Assembly: GCA_045531405.1 (NCBI GenBank) | Contig: JAZSDX010000013.1 | Span: 1-64,000 of the forward strand | Reading direction: 5' to 3' | Origin: RGIG4079 sp045531405 | GTDB lineage: Bacteria; Bacteroidota; Bacteroidia; Bacteroidales; Muribaculaceae | Length of the DNA: 64,000 nucleotides | Shown: in pieces, positions 1 to 7,103 of the stretch | How positions within the stretch are numbered: the first letter of the stretch is position 1 | Layout: each line of letters opens with the position of its first letter | Translations under genes and position numbers: made by a program | The notes under the pieces: model-generated | The model's database searches: none | What the model was told of the DNA's origin: nothing | Seen by the model: only the letters and a program-made list of their open reading frames with translations

Positions 1-37
1 ACAATCAGAGAGAAAAATTAAAACGTATAAAAAAACA

Positions 38-67
38 ACACACAATGGAGCATGCTCCATTGTGTGT
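38..67. terminator. Perfect 30-bp palindrome, probable terminator
   Basis: The 30 bases form a perfect inverted repeat centred on GCATGC. On the minus strand it is followed by a T-rich run. It lies upstream of the LysM gene and could terminate a transcript entering from outside the window. The direction is uncertain. Confidence 0.5.
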
Positions 68-156
68 AACTAAAAAGTTATTAATTTTGTCCTAATAAAT
101 AAGTATTAATTTTGTAACGCTTATTTAGGACTAGTCAGTTAAACGATTTTTATTTG

Positions 157-187
157 TTGCAAAATTGCCATAAACACCTTATCTTTG
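157..187 (+). promoter_or_regulatory. Host-type promoter for the LysM gene
   Basis: TTG at 157-159 and TATCTTTG at 180-187 are separated by 20 bp. This matches the Bacteroidetes primary sigma consensus (-33 TTTG, -7 TAnnTTTG). The start codon follows about 30 bp downstream. Confidence 0.7.
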
Positions 188-217
188 TATAAATAATTAT
201 GATAGAAAAGCCTTAAT

Positions 218-1807
218 ATGAAAAAGAAAATAAAAGTTATTCTTGCGATATTTATATCATCTGTGTTATCCTTAAACGCAGTTGTTTTTGATTTGCCGAA
301 AACTAATGTTGCAGGAGAAGAGTATTATTACTATAAGGTGAAACCGAAAGAGACTATTTATTCTTTGTCTCGAGAATTGGGTGTAACTCAAGAAGAAATG
401 ATAAAGTATAATCCAACGTTGGTTGATGGGTTAAAGGCAGATATGATGTTATATTTTCCGGTAAAAGAATATAACCAATTAGATGCACCGATTTATCATG
501 TAGTAAAAAAGGGGGAGTCGTTATATGGTATTAGTAAGCAATATGGAATACTTATTGATGACTTAGTGCGTTTGAATCCGTCGGCAAATGAAGGTATAAA
601 GGTTGGAGAAAAACTTGTGATAAAAGCACAAAAGAAAAATGCACAAGAAACAATTGTAATTGATGAAATTTTGGATGATAATGAAGTTGATCAATCGGTT
701 GAAGTGGATCCATTGATAACTTTTGAGCCTGAAATTCAAGAGCAACCTCTTAAAATTGCATTGCTCATGCCATTTATGTTAAATGAAGAACAAATGAGTG
801 GGGCTACTCGAATATATCTTGATTTCTATAAAGGATTTATACTTGCTGCTGATTCATTAAAAACGACAGGTCACAAAGTGAATATATACGCTTATGATAC
901 AAATAATAGTATTGATTCATTAGAAGTTTTGTTATCGCAACCAGAATTCAAAAATATGAATGTGATAATAGTACCACCTGGTATGTCTAATGTCGTTGCA
1001 AGGATTGCAAATCATCACAATGCATCTGAAGCACAGATATTTAATGTTTATTATGCTAATGATACAACACATTTAACACATAGTAATGTTATTCAAGCCA
1101 ATATCAATAGTGATAAGATGTCGGAAAAAGCTATTTCGTGGTTGGTAACGAATTATACAGATTATATTCCGGTTGTTTTTGGGTCTCCTGCAAATATGAA
1201 TAAAGCCTCTTTTGCTGAAGATATTAAGCGTAAATATAAAGAGCAAGGAGTTGAATCAAAAACAATTATATATAAGAGATCTTTGTTGGCAACTGATTTG
1301 CAAAGTTTGAATAGTAAATTAAATTATATTTTTATTCCATTGTCAAGTTCAGAAAATGAGTTGAAGAAAAGTATTGATACTTTGAAAGAATTTAAGAAAA
1401 GAAGTAAAGGACAAGTTGCGTTGTTTGGATATCCGGAATGGATAATATCAAAAGATGCGATGAGAGAAAATCTACATGAATTAAATACTACGATTTATTC
1501 TCGATTTTATTTCAATGAAAATGGCAATAAAGAAAAACAAATCTCACAAAAATTCATTGACACATATAAGCAACCAATGAAAATGAGTCCTCCTATTCAA
1601 GCAGTTTTGGGTTTTGATTGTGGGTTATATCTAATAAAGGCATTGAGAGAGGGTGATGGAATTGTGCGAGATGCAAATCTAAAGCATATGGGATTGCAAT
1701 ATACGTTTGATTTCTCAAAAAATAAAGATTGTAAAGGATTGGAAAATAGTGATATATATATTGTAAACTTTCGAGAGGATAATAAGGTTGAAAGTGTGTT
1801 GTATTAA
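218..1807 (+). CDS. LysM-domain periplasmic-binding-like protein
   Basis: 529 residues with an N-terminal signal-like hydrophobic segment (about 1-22). Two LysM repeats follow (about 41-85 and 93-137), each with the YxVKxGExxYxIS pattern, so the protein probably binds peptidoglycan. From about 178 to the end it resembles the type-1 periplasmic-binding fold (LKIALLMPF start, alternating beta/alpha), as in Leu/Ile/Val-type receptors. Such LysM plus PBP1 proteins are common in Bacteroidales; the ligand is unknown. It has a host promoter at 157-187 and is followed 18 bp later by a PorT-like gene. This is chromosomal DNA left of the prophage. Confidence 0.85.
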   Translation: MKKKIKVILAIFISSVLSLNAVVFDLPKTNVAGEEYYYYKVKPKETIYSLSRELGVTQEEMIKYNPTLVDGLKADMMLYFPVKEYNQLDAPIYHVVKKGESLYGISKQYGILIDDLVRLNPSANEGIKVGEKLVIKAQKKNAQETIVIDEILDDNEVDQSVEVDPLITFEPEIQEQPLKIALLMPFMLNEEQMSGATRIYLDFYKGFILAADSLKTTGHKVNIYAYDTNNSIDSLEVLLSQPEFKNMNVIIVPPGMSNVVARIANHHNASEAQIFNVYYANDTTHLTHSNVIQANINSDKMSEKAISWLVTNYTDYIPVVFGSPANMNKASFAEDIKRKYKEQGVESKTIIYKRSLLATDLQSLNSKLNYIFIPLSSSENELKKSIDTLKEFKKRSKGQVALFGYPEWIISKDAMRENLHELNTTIYSRFYFNENGNKEKQISQKFIDTYKQPMKMSPPIQAVLGFDCGLYLIKALREGDGIVRDANLKHMGLQYTFDFSKNKDCKGLENSDIYIVNFREDNKVESVLY

Positions 1808-1825
1808 TCTCATATAATTAGTTTT

Positions 1826-2512
1826 ATGAAGAAATTTTTGTTTGTGATATTGTTTATATGTGGATTAGTTTTAACGGCTAACGCTCAAAAATTATACAAA
1901 TCACATGTTCATGTAGGGGCAAAAGCTGGGGCGACTTTTTCTTCGATATCGTTTTCTCCTGAAGTTGAACAATCGATGAATAATGGATTAACTGGGGGGA
2001 TAGCGTTTAAATATGCAGAGGAACGCCATGTTGGGTTGCTTGCTGAATTAAATGTCGTTCAACGAGGATGGAAGGAATCGTTTGAATCAGAAGAACCATT
2101 TGAATATAGTAGATCTTTGACTTATATTCAATTGCCGTTGATGACACATATTTTCTTTGGCAGTCAGCGTTTTAAGTGCTTTATAAATCTGGGCCCGGAA
2201 ATAAGTTATATGGTTGGAAGTTCTATAACTTCAAATTTTGACTATAATAACGTGACTTCTATAAATGGTTTCCCATTACAATATCGCATGACAGAGCAAA
2301 TGGCAATGGATATTAAAAATAAATTTGATTATGGTATAACTGTAGGTCTTGGGCTTGAGTTTAAAATGAATCGGAAGCATTCTATAGCACTCGAAGGACG
2401 GTATTATTTTGGTCTTGGTAATATTTTTTCGGCCACCAAGAAAGATGTGTTTGATGCATCACGCCATTCTTCAATAATGGTAACATTAGGTTACTATTAT
2501 AGATTGAAATAA
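1826..2512 (+). CDS. PorT-like outer-membrane beta-barrel protein
   Basis: 228 residues with a cleavable signal peptide (about 1-20, ending TANAQ). It then shows alternating aromatic strands typical of the PorT / OMP beta-barrel family: HVGAKAGATFSS near the start, AEERHVGLLAELN, and a final strand ending YYYRLK. Only 18 bp separate it from the upstream LysM gene, so the two are probably co-transcribed. The family is outer-membrane; some members act in type IX secretion, but nothing here shows that specific role. Host gene. Confidence 0.8.
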   Translation: MKKFLFVILFICGLVLTANAQKLYKSHVHVGAKAGATFSSISFSPEVEQSMNNGLTGGIAFKYAEERHVGLLAELNVVQRGWKESFESEEPFEYSRSLTYIQLPLMTHIFFGSQRFKCFINLGPEISYMVGSSITSNFDYNNVTSINGFPLQYRMTEQMAMDIKNKFDYGITVGLGLEFKMNRKHSIALEGRYYFGLGNIFSATKKDVFDASRHSSIMVTLGYYYRLK

Positions 2513-2530
2513 TAGAGATATTTAGAAAAG

Positions 2531-2561
2531 GAATAAGTTATTCAGAGAAGAAAACTTATTC
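2531..2561. terminator. Convergent hairpin between host genes
   Basis: GAATAAGTT (2531-2539) pairs with AACTTATTC (2553-2561) between two convergent host genes. It is probably a shared terminator. The stop of the minus-strand lipoprotein gene lies in the right arm. Confidence 0.55.
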
Positions 2562-3071
2562 GTTTATTTCATATTCAAAATTATCGGAAATAATATCTTT
2601 TATACACTTCGAAAATAATGCGCCAAGTGTCCCTGGTATTATTTTAGTCCATTCTAAATCGTCAATAGCAATTTCAGCCGATTGAATTTCTTTACCGTTT
2701 GCGTCATACCAAATTACTGACATAGGGGCAATCTTGGATTCATCTAAATCGATAACGTAATATATATTTTGTGAATAAGGAAGTTCTTTCAATTCCGAAT
2801 ATTCTGCTTCTTCAGATTGTGCTTCAAGTGTGTGATATATGGTGTTAGTCCAAATGCCATAACCGAGATTAGACTTTTTAATGTCGGTGAATATATAATA
2901 ACTTTCTTCATTATTCTCATCAACAAGAAGTTGCAAATCTTTAGGCGTAGAGTATTCAATTGGTTCAAACTTATTGTCGTCAACTAAAGAACATGCACAT
3001 TGAGTGAAAAGAGTTGAAGAGCATACAAGGAGACAAAATGGTATGATTAAAGATTTTATTTTTGATGTCAT
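2556..3071 (-). CDS. Predicted lipoprotein, unknown function
   Basis: 171 residues. The N terminus is basic, then hydrophobic, then has cysteines (TQCAC near residue 24-27), consistent with a type II signal peptide and lipid anchoring. The remainder is acidic and aromatic (for example NIYYVIDLDES) with no motif I recognise. It has its own host-type promoter at 3109-3138 and lies next to the tRNA terminator and attL. It is therefore the last chromosomal gene on the left side. Confidence 0.7.
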   Translation of the reverse strand: MTSKIKSLIIPFCLLVCSSTLFTQCACSLVDDNKFEPIEYSTPKDLQLLVDENNEESYYIFTDIKKSNLGYGIWTNTIYHTLEAQSEEAEYSELKELPYSQNIYYVIDLDESKIAPMSVIWYDANGKEIQSAEIAIDDLEWTKIIPGTLGALFSKCIKDIISDNFEYEINE

Positions 3072-3108
3072 AATACGGGGTTATTTAATTTGTGGATTAT
3101 ATTTTTGT

Positions 3109-3138
3109 CAAAATTATGTAAAATTGAAAAGAAATCAA
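3109..3138 (-). promoter_or_regulatory. Host-type promoter for the lipoprotein gene
   Basis: On the minus strand TAATTTTG (3116-3109) is preceded by TTG (3138-3136) with a 19-bp spacer, which fits the Bacteroidetes consensus. Confidence 0.65.
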
Positions 3139-3173
3139 AATTTTAGATAAAAAATAAGTATATGTAAAACATA

Positions 3174-3202
3174 GAAAAAACAAAGGCAACAAGAGTTGCC
3201 TT
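3174..3202 (-). terminator. Original tRNA-Arg terminator (chromosomal side)
   Basis: On the minus strand AAGGCAAC - TCTT - GTTGCCTT is followed by TGTTTTTT. It directly follows the orphan 3' tRNA end at attL, so it is most simply the terminator the tRNA gene used before integration. Confidence 0.8.
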
Positions 3203-3205
3203 CTG

Positions 3206-3225
3206 GTATCCCCGTGGGGAGTCGA
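3206..3225. other. attL: attL core (20 bp)
   Basis: The 20 bases GTATCCCCGTGGGGAGTCGA are identical to 63952-63971 and diverge on both sides. They are the 3' end of a minus-strand tRNA-Arg. On the host side the minus-strand continuation reads A-CCA then a terminator, meaning the original gene encoded CCA. The two copies are 60,746 bp apart. Confidence 0.9.
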
Positions 3226-3269
3226 TGGGCAGGGGTATTGTGTTGATTTTTAGTTGGTTAATTTTTGGG

Positions 3270-3288
3270 TGTACATAGATTGTATATG
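3270..3288. promoter_or_regulatory. Possible left arm-type integrase site
   Basis: GTGTACATAGATTGTATAT resembles the GTGTACATAAACTGTACATA at 63773-63792 next to the integrase gene. Matching TGTACAT-type repeats on both phage arms suggest integrase arm binding. This is inference from similarity and position only. Confidence 0.4.
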
Positions 3289-3299
3289 AATGAGGGGTT

Positions 3300-3339
3300 A
3301 AAGATAAAAATGTAATGGGTGGAGATATTGTTATCTTTG
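3300..3339 (+). promoter_or_regulatory. Phage-class promoter (AAAGATA box, 32 nt, TATCTTTG)
   Basis: AAAGATA starts at 3300 and TATCTTTG at 3332, with 32 nt between the starts. The same spacing occurs at 29260/29292, 48691/48723 and 57381/57413. The usual -33 TTG is absent. The small gene at 3344 begins just downstream. Confidence 0.55.
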
Positions 3340-3343
3340 CGGT

Positions 3344-3523
3344 ATGAAAAGTTTATATATCAAATTTCAAGAGTGGCGTTATCGCCGTCTTTTCAAAAGT
3401 TTGTTTTGGTTTTACGCCAAGAAACATAAGCACGCAAGTGAGGCTATCGCTAATTCGCTTGAGGCTTTTGAGTGGTTGTGCGAGTTTGAGTACAAGGATT
3501 TGTATCGTCGTTTTCGCGATTAG
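3344..3523 (+). CDS. Small basic protein, 59 aa
   Basis: An ATG at 3344 opens 59 residues starting MKSLYIKFQEWRYRRLF and ending DLYRRFRD. It is rich in Arg, Lys, Phe and Trp and probably helical. It lies 5 nt after a good TATCTTTG box, so a leaderless or near-leaderless start is possible. Its last 74 bp overlap the 3' end of the convergent trypco2 gene. I do not recognise the family. Confidence 0.55.
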   Translation: MKSLYIKFQEWRYRRLFKSLFWFYAKKHKHASEAIANSLEAFEWLCEFEYKDLYRRFRD

Positions 3524-3911
3524 GGCGAGTAGGTTTTCTTGACTTAATAATTTCCGACATGTTTTTTACATGATGTGTTGGTAGCACAATAGGGATAGAG
3601 AATGATATGCGAGAAGCATTCTCTTGGTGATGCTCGTTATCACTTCCAATTTTGGCAGAGAAAACATGTATTCCGATTCCACCACCGGCATCAACTTTGT
3701 CGGAACTTCCGGTTGTGATTGCAATGTCAAAATCTATTTTGGAAATTTGCCTATTGCATTTTATGTTTTCGGGGTCAATTATGGTGTTGTTAGCAATGGG
3801 GTTTGGCATAGATGGAGATATTATCGCTCCATTCGTCAACTCCACCTGTAACTCGCTTACGGCATCGGTTATATCGGACAATACGGTCTTTATGAATTCT
3901 TTTAGTTCCAT
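3450..3911 (-). CDS. trypco2-domain protein
   Basis: 153 residues from ATG at 3911. The start MELKEFIKTVLSDI, followed by an acidic helix and then KIDFDIAITTG, a Gly-rich turn (DAGGGIGIHVFSAKIG) and ISFSIPIVLP, matches the trypsin-co-occurring domain 2 pattern as I know it. That family was described in NTP-dependent conflict systems; its biochemical role is unknown. A longer upstream reading exists in the same frame but overlaps the 84-aa gene completely, so I reject that start. It is the last gene of a minus-strand block expressed alongside the repressor, a typical lysogenic-conversion position. Confidence 0.7.
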   Translation of the reverse strand: MELKEFIKTVLSDITDAVSELQVELTNGAIISPSMPNPIANNTIIDPENIKCNRQISKIDFDIAITTGSSDKVDAGGGIGIHVFSAKIGSDNEHHQENASRISFSIPIVLPTHHVKNMSEIIKSRKPTRPNRENDDTNPCTQTRTTTQKPQAN

Positions 3912-3918
3912 GAAATAA

Positions 3919-4173
3919 TTAGTAGCAGATTTTGCAAGGGGTTTTGCCTTGGGCTTCGGCTTTGGATTTGCTGACGCTGATAACTTCGCCTGAGCAACGT
4001 CTAAGTCCTTTGCAGTGGCTTGATTTGTGATAGCGTTTAGACGATGGACCGGTGCAGATATACACTGTTTCACTTTTATAACTTTGTTTCTCGTTTTGAG
4101 AAGCGATTGTTTCAATCGCCGGGGTGAGCAATAATGCTAAACCCAAAATTGATTTGATGATTGTTGATTTCAT
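3919..4173 (-). CDS. Exported H/C-motif protein, 84 aa
   Basis: 84 residues: a signal peptide (about 1-24, ending ETIAS), then a compact domain with VYICTGPSSKRYHKSSHC and a C-terminal PCKICY. The H-x4-C and C-x2-C spacing suggests a small zinc-binding domain in the periplasm. The same layout recurs once in the 96-aa and twice in the 209-aa neighbours. Only 7 bp separate it from the trypco2 gene downstream. Function unknown. Confidence 0.75.
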   Translation of the reverse strand: MKSTIIKSILGLALLLTPAIETIASQNEKQSYKSETVYICTGPSSKRYHKSSHCKGLRRCSGEVISVSKSKAEAQGKTPCKICY

Positions 4174-4184
4174 GATGGTAAATT

Positions 4185-4475
4185 TTATTTGAAGTTACTT
4201 AAATCGTAATATAATTCATCGGTAAAGCATAGTTGGCAGAAAGAGTGGTCAGATCTTTTGTGGGAACTATACTCATTGGTTGGAATAAAATCAATCCCTC
4301 TTTCTATATTAGGGCAATTTTTGTCGGAGTGATACATGTAATAATCTTGTTTATAATTTATCTCAAAATAAATATATTCTCCTAATTGTATTGGGGGAGT
4401 ATATGTTTGCTCTTGCTCGCCATTGGAGCATGAGAGCAATAGGAGTAATAAGAGTAATGTGAGGGCTTGTTTCAT
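4185..4475 (-). CDS. Lipoprotein with one H/C motif, 96 aa
   Basis: The N terminus MKQALTLLLLLLLLSCSN is a classic lipoprotein signal with lipobox LLSC. The mature part has one H-x4-C (YHSDKNC) and a CQLC pair about 35 residues later. Its first 18 codons are almost identical at DNA level to those of the next gene (5117), which indicates recent duplication. Probably membrane-anchored in the lysogen; function unknown. Confidence 0.75.
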   Translation of the reverse strand: MKQALTLLLLLLLLSCSNGEQEQTYTPPIQLGEYIYFEINYKQDYYMYHSDKNCPNIERGIDFIPTNEYSSHKRSDHSFCQLCFTDELYYDLSNFK

Positions 4476-4487
4476 GAGTTTTGATTG

Positions 4488-5117
4488 TTAAATGTATTTA
4501 TACTTGCTGCTATGCAGCCTATTTTTTAACGACCATCCAGGGATTTTTTGTTTGTTGTTATATTTTATTTGTTGGTAAATAATACTATCGATGCAAAACA
4601 CACAACAAGGATATATGTTGTCTCCTCTATATCCACGCAGCTGGTCTGATTTAAGTTGCTTGAGGGTGTCCGTAATATATGGGCAATCCTTAACGGAGTG
4701 AAGTAACGGATTCTTGTTTGGCGATTCGAGATAAGCGTAGTTCCCTATTGAGTCAATGGAGGGTTTATGGAATGTCCCTTTCGCTTTATTTTGGTTGATG
4801 TCGCTGATGTACGATATGGAAGAATAGATTGAATCATTGATGCATTTAGTGCAATAATAATAAGACGAGTCAGCGATAAATGCGTTTCTGCTAATCCTTT
4901 TAAATCCAAGAACAGCATTTTCTGCCAATGCTAAAGCATAGCAATTTTTTTTAGAGTGAATGATGTTATTTTTGTCGATATAATAATATGAAGGTGGAAT
5001 AATTTTTTCCTTTGCAATACTATCTATGGGTGAGAGTCGCTTCTCAGGTTGCTCTTGTTTTTCATTGGAACAAGAGAGCAATAGGAGTAATAAGAGTAAT
5101 GTGAGGGCTTGTTTCAT
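4488..5117 (-). CDS. Lipoprotein with two H/C motifs, 209 aa
   Basis: It has the same lipoprotein signal as the 96-aa neighbour. The mature chain carries two tandem copies of the H-x4-C ... C-x2-C module: IIHSKKNC with YYCTKC, and LLHSVKDC with CCVFC. It looks like an internal duplication of the single-domain form. First gene after the repressor on the same strand, so probably expressed in the prophage. A role in surface alteration or superinfection exclusion is only inference. Confidence 0.75.
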   Translation of the reverse strand: MKQALTLLLLLLLLSCSNEKQEQPEKRLSPIDSIAKEKIIPPSYYYIDKNNIIHSKKNCYALALAENAVLGFKRISRNAFIADSSYYYCTKCINDSIYSSISYISDINQNKAKGTFHKPSIDSIGNYAYLESPNKNPLLHSVKDCPYITDTLKQLKSDQLRGYRGDNIYPCCVFCIDSIIYQQIKYNNKQKIPGWSLKNRLHSSKYKYI

Positions 5118-5139
5118 GATGATTTATTTTTATTGTTAA

Positions 5140-5168
5140 GTCTAATGGGTCTAATAGGTCAACTAAGG
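5140..5168. repeat. 9-bp tandem units (module D)
   Basis: Three units of the pattern GTCTAATGG / GTCTAATAG / GTCAACTAA lie between the repressor and the lipoprotein gene. They match 9-bp units elsewhere in the phage (6153, 12140, 28864, 45153, and in coding sequence at 34836 and 39910). Confidence 0.55.
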
Positions 5169-5171
5169 TGG

Positions 5172-5801
5172 TTAGAAGCGTTTGATGCAGCCGAGGACTT
5201 TATAGACGTGGAGGATCATGTCGATGGGTATGTCTTGGGCTGGGAAGTTGTTGTTTGTAGGGATTAGTTTGTAGGTGTCGGGGGTGTCGCCACGACCGAT
5301 GCGTTTGATTGTGCGCATGTCGTTAGTGGTGATGATGGCATATATTTCTCCGAATGGGAGGAATCGAATGTCATCGATTTTTTGTAGTGCTACGATGTCG
5401 CCGTTGTTAATCTCGGGCTCCATAGAATGACCGGAGGCGTTGCACCACAGCGTCGCTTTGTTGTAGCGAGGGATGTTGATGAGGTATTCGGGGGATTCGG
5501 AGGTGGGGGCATATAGGTGGTCGAAGCCGAGCATAAAGTCAACATCGTAATAAGGAGTACCTACCGAGTAGTTGATGACCGGTAAATCTTCCTTTAGCAT
5601 GGAGCCTTCGCCATAGAGGAGCCAATCGACGTTGAGATGTGGATATGTTAGAGAAATCTTATGTAATTTGTCTGCACCTATCCCTTTGGATATGTTGCTA
5701 ACAAACCCGTTGCTTACGCCAATAGAATTCTCGAATTTTTTATTAGTCATATTTTGTGACTTTATAAATTTTATAAGTCTTTCTTTTACAGTCTTTTCCA
5801 T
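5172..5801 (-). CDS. LexA/cI-type phage repressor (XRE + S24)
   Basis: 209 residues. Residues about 1-65 form an XRE-type helix-turn-helix domain (QNMTNKKFENSIGVSNGFVS). From about 110 there is an S24 peptidase domain: the nucleophile Ser lies in GHSMEPEINNGD and the Lys in TIKRIGRG, so RecA-stimulated self-cleavage is likely. It acts as the lysogeny switch. Inverted repeats at 5811-5829 and 5845-5884 lie just upstream and are probable operators. Downstream genes on the same strand look like lysogenic-conversion cargo. Confidence 0.9.
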   Translation of the reverse strand: MEKTVKERLIKFIKSQNMTNKKFENSIGVSNGFVSNISKGIGADKLHKISLTYPHLNVDWLLYGEGSMLKEDLPVINYSVGTPYYDVDFMLGFDHLYAPTSESPEYLINIPRYNKATLWCNASGHSMEPEINNGDIVALQKIDDIRFLPFGEIYAIITTNDMRTIKRIGRGDTPDTYKLIPTNNNFPAQDIPIDMILHVYKVLGCIKRF

Positions 5802-5810
5802 AATGTTGTT

Positions 5811-5829
5811 ATTTAGAATTATTCTAAAT
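5811..5829. promoter_or_regulatory. 19-bp palindrome, candidate repressor operator
   Basis: ATTTAGAAT-T-ATTCTAAAT is a perfect dyad 10 bp upstream of the repressor start. Its position suits autoregulation by the repressor. Confidence 0.55.
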
Positions 5830-5844
5830 TTTATTTATCAATTA

Positions 5845-5884
5845 AGATTTCTCTATTATTTTTTGGTATATATTTGAGAAATCT
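5845..5884. promoter_or_regulatory. Inverted repeat pair flanking the early promoter
   Basis: AGATTTCTC (5845-5853) and GAGAAATCT (5876-5884) are exact reverse complements. They bracket the -33 element of the rightward promoter, as expected for operators that shut off early genes. Confidence 0.55.
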
Positions 5885-5893
5885 CTAACTTTG
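5861..5893 (+). promoter_or_regulatory. Rightward early promoter (PR-like)
   Basis: TTTTG at 5861-5865 and TAACTTTG at 5886-5893 have a 20-bp spacer, an excellent Bacteroidetes promoter pointing into the early region. It is overlapped by the inverted repeat pair. Confidence 0.7.
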
Positions 5894-6078
5894 CATCGGT
5901 GATTGAGATTTGCAATAACTCAATGCAACAAAAAAGAGGGTAATTGCAAATGTAGGAAATAAAATTGTAATCACCAAAAAGAACATTGACATTTTGGAAT
6001 TAAGAATATCCCGGCGAGGGTGGTGAGCGGAAGCAGGAATGCAGAGCGAACCAGTTGGCTTGTTGGGAGCAGGAGAGA

Positions 6079-6146
6079 GGCTACGCCTGTTGCGAGAAAA
6101 GGATAGCCGATGAGCCACACCATCAGAGCGGTGGCGGAGTTTTTTA
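6079..6146 (+). ncRNA. Structured RNA candidate with terminator
   Basis: No convincing gene fills 5894-6413. Within it, GGCTA (about 6079) can pair with TAGCC (about 6108). GCCAC and GTGGC then form a stem ending in a T run at about 6141-6146. Together with the PR-like promoter this suggests a short leader RNA or terminated transcript of about 250 nt. It could act in antitermination or as a small RNA; I do not recognise the family. Confidence 0.4.
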
Positions 6147-6152
6147 AAAATT

Positions 6153-6200
6153 AATAAGGTCGTTAAAGTCTCTAAAGTCTTTAGGGTCTTTAAGGCTTCC
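6153..6200 (+). repeat. 9-bp tandem units (module D)
   Basis: Four or more units such as GTCGTTAAA, GTCTCTAAA, GTCTTTAGG and GTCTTTAAG precede the hairpin module at 6210. This is the same D-then-A order seen at 12138-12240. Confidence 0.55.
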
Positions 6201-6209
6201 CTTGATAAA

Positions 6210-6270
6210 GTCAACCCCCTCGGCACGATGTGCCACTCCCCCTAAATGGGATTCAGAGGGAGAGTTGTTG
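6210..6270 (+). repeat. Composite repeat, hairpin module A (copy 1)
   Basis: It starts TCAACCCCCTC, has an inner GGCA...TGCC stem, then ACTCCCCCTAAA and ends AGAGGGAGAGTTG. The outer arms CCCCCTC / GAGGG pair. It matches ten other copies in the window. Confidence 0.7.
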
Positions 6271-6316
6271 AAAAGATGTGTAAGATGACTACGTGTGTCA
6301 TAATTATATATCAAAG

Positions 6317-6385
6317 AGCATCGTAGGCTATGAGCAAATGTTCGGCTGATAAGGGTAAATGGCAGTTCGAGTCTGCCCGGTGCTC
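6317..6385 (+). tRNA. Degenerate tRNA-like element
   Basis: A 7-bp acceptor stem (AGCATCG with CGGTGCT, one G-T pair) and a perfect 5-bp T arm (GGCAG-TTCGAGT-CTGCC) are present. The middle 37 nt form no standard D and anticodon arms, and the total length is only about 69 nt. It could be a pseudo-tRNA, a tRNA mimic or a processing signal. No anticodon can be assigned. Confidence 0.4.
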
Positions 6386-6413
6386 CAATAATAATTAATT
6401 CATAATTAGGAAT

Positions 6414-6608
6414 ATGATAATAACAAAAAGGGTAGTAAAGAAAAGGGTGTATGAAATCCTTGCCGGCACTTCGATTGACAATGCAGAAGTAGTGTCGTGG
6501 GTATTAGGAGGCTCAATCTTTGAGCGAGGATTGAGGCTGTGGTGTGTTCGTTATGCCATTTATAATGGCGGTGATTACGAGGGGTTATTTAGGTATATCA
6601 AGGAATAG
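6414..6608 (+). CDS. Small early protein, 64 aa, unknown
   Basis: First rightward gene after the PR-like promoter. 64 residues, basic N terminus (MIITKRVVKKRVYEIL), and a short C-terminal helix ending LFRYIKE. TTAGGA lies about 5 nt before the ATG. No family recognised. Its end overlaps the convergent 67-aa gene by 24 bp. Confidence 0.5.
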   Translation: MIITKRVVKKRVYEILAGTSIDNAEVVSWVLGGSIFERGLRLWCVRYAIYNGGDYEGLFRYIKE

Positions 6609-6788
6609 TTTGCGAATTTCTTGATAGGACATATAGGTATCAACATATTGATACGCAAAATGATTAAACCCTTTGACTGCGATACAAATGCGAGTCCCTT
6701 TTTCTGCTGGCTCGACTTTGAACACTTGCATTTTGTTAATTAACACAGAGGTATTTTCTGTATTAAGCACTTCTATAAAATTACTCAT
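6585..6788 (-). CDS. Small protein, 67 aa, unknown
   Basis: From ATG at 6788, 67 residues reading MSNFIEVLNTENTSVLINKM and ending RKLFLDIPK. It has a balanced beta/alpha pattern and looks like a real small phage protein. A longer in-frame reading to 7025 overlaps two plus-strand genes and is rejected. Isolated minus-strand gene in the early region; function unknown. Confidence 0.5.
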   Translation of the reverse strand: MSNFIEVLNTENTSVLINKMQVFKVEPAEKGTRICIAVKGFNHFAYQYVDTYMSYQEIRKLFLDIPK

Positions 6789-6898
6789 AATATTCAAAAA
6801 AAAATTAGTACAACGCAAATATACGGAAAAAGCCTGAGAGAGGGGATAGGTCGGAAACGATTTATCCCTTTTATGTAGATAAATAAAAAACGATATAT

Positions 6899-7102
6899 AT
6901 GAAGAAGTTGATAAGACCGAATGTGATAGATTTGGGGAAGGCTCTAAGGGATATGCCGATAGGTGATGAGTTGGAGATTCCTCACAATGTGGCTCGCGAG
7001 TCGCAAGTGCGACAGCGATGCACACGCCTGAAGGCGAAAGGGTATTTGTTTAGCGCCCGGGTGAAGGGTGCTGATATGATGGTGGTAACAAGATTAAGAT
7101 GA
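6899..7102 (+). CDS. Small basic early protein, 67 aa
   Basis: 67 residues: MKKLIRPNVIDLGKALRDM, then a helical RQRCTRLKAKGYLF segment that resembles a winged-helix recognition region. Probably DNA-binding, but no named family. It ends 1 nt before the next gene, so the two are coupled. Confidence 0.6.
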   Translation: MKKLIRPNVIDLGKALRDMPIGDELEIPHNVARESQVRQRCTRLKAKGYLFSARVKGADMMVVTRLR

Positions 7103-7103
7103 T

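Noticed and set aside
3912..4115. Upstream extension of the trypco2 gene to 4115
   Set aside because: It overlaps the well-formed 84-aa signal-peptide gene in another frame; the family start MELKEF begins at 3911.
5885..6226. 113-aa minus-strand open frame in the early gap
   Set aside because: Composition is biased and it runs through repeats and a hairpin; no family or start signal.
6789..7025. Extension of the 67-aa minus-strand gene to 7025
   Set aside because: Overlaps a plus-strand early gene and has low-complexity Ser/Leu composition.
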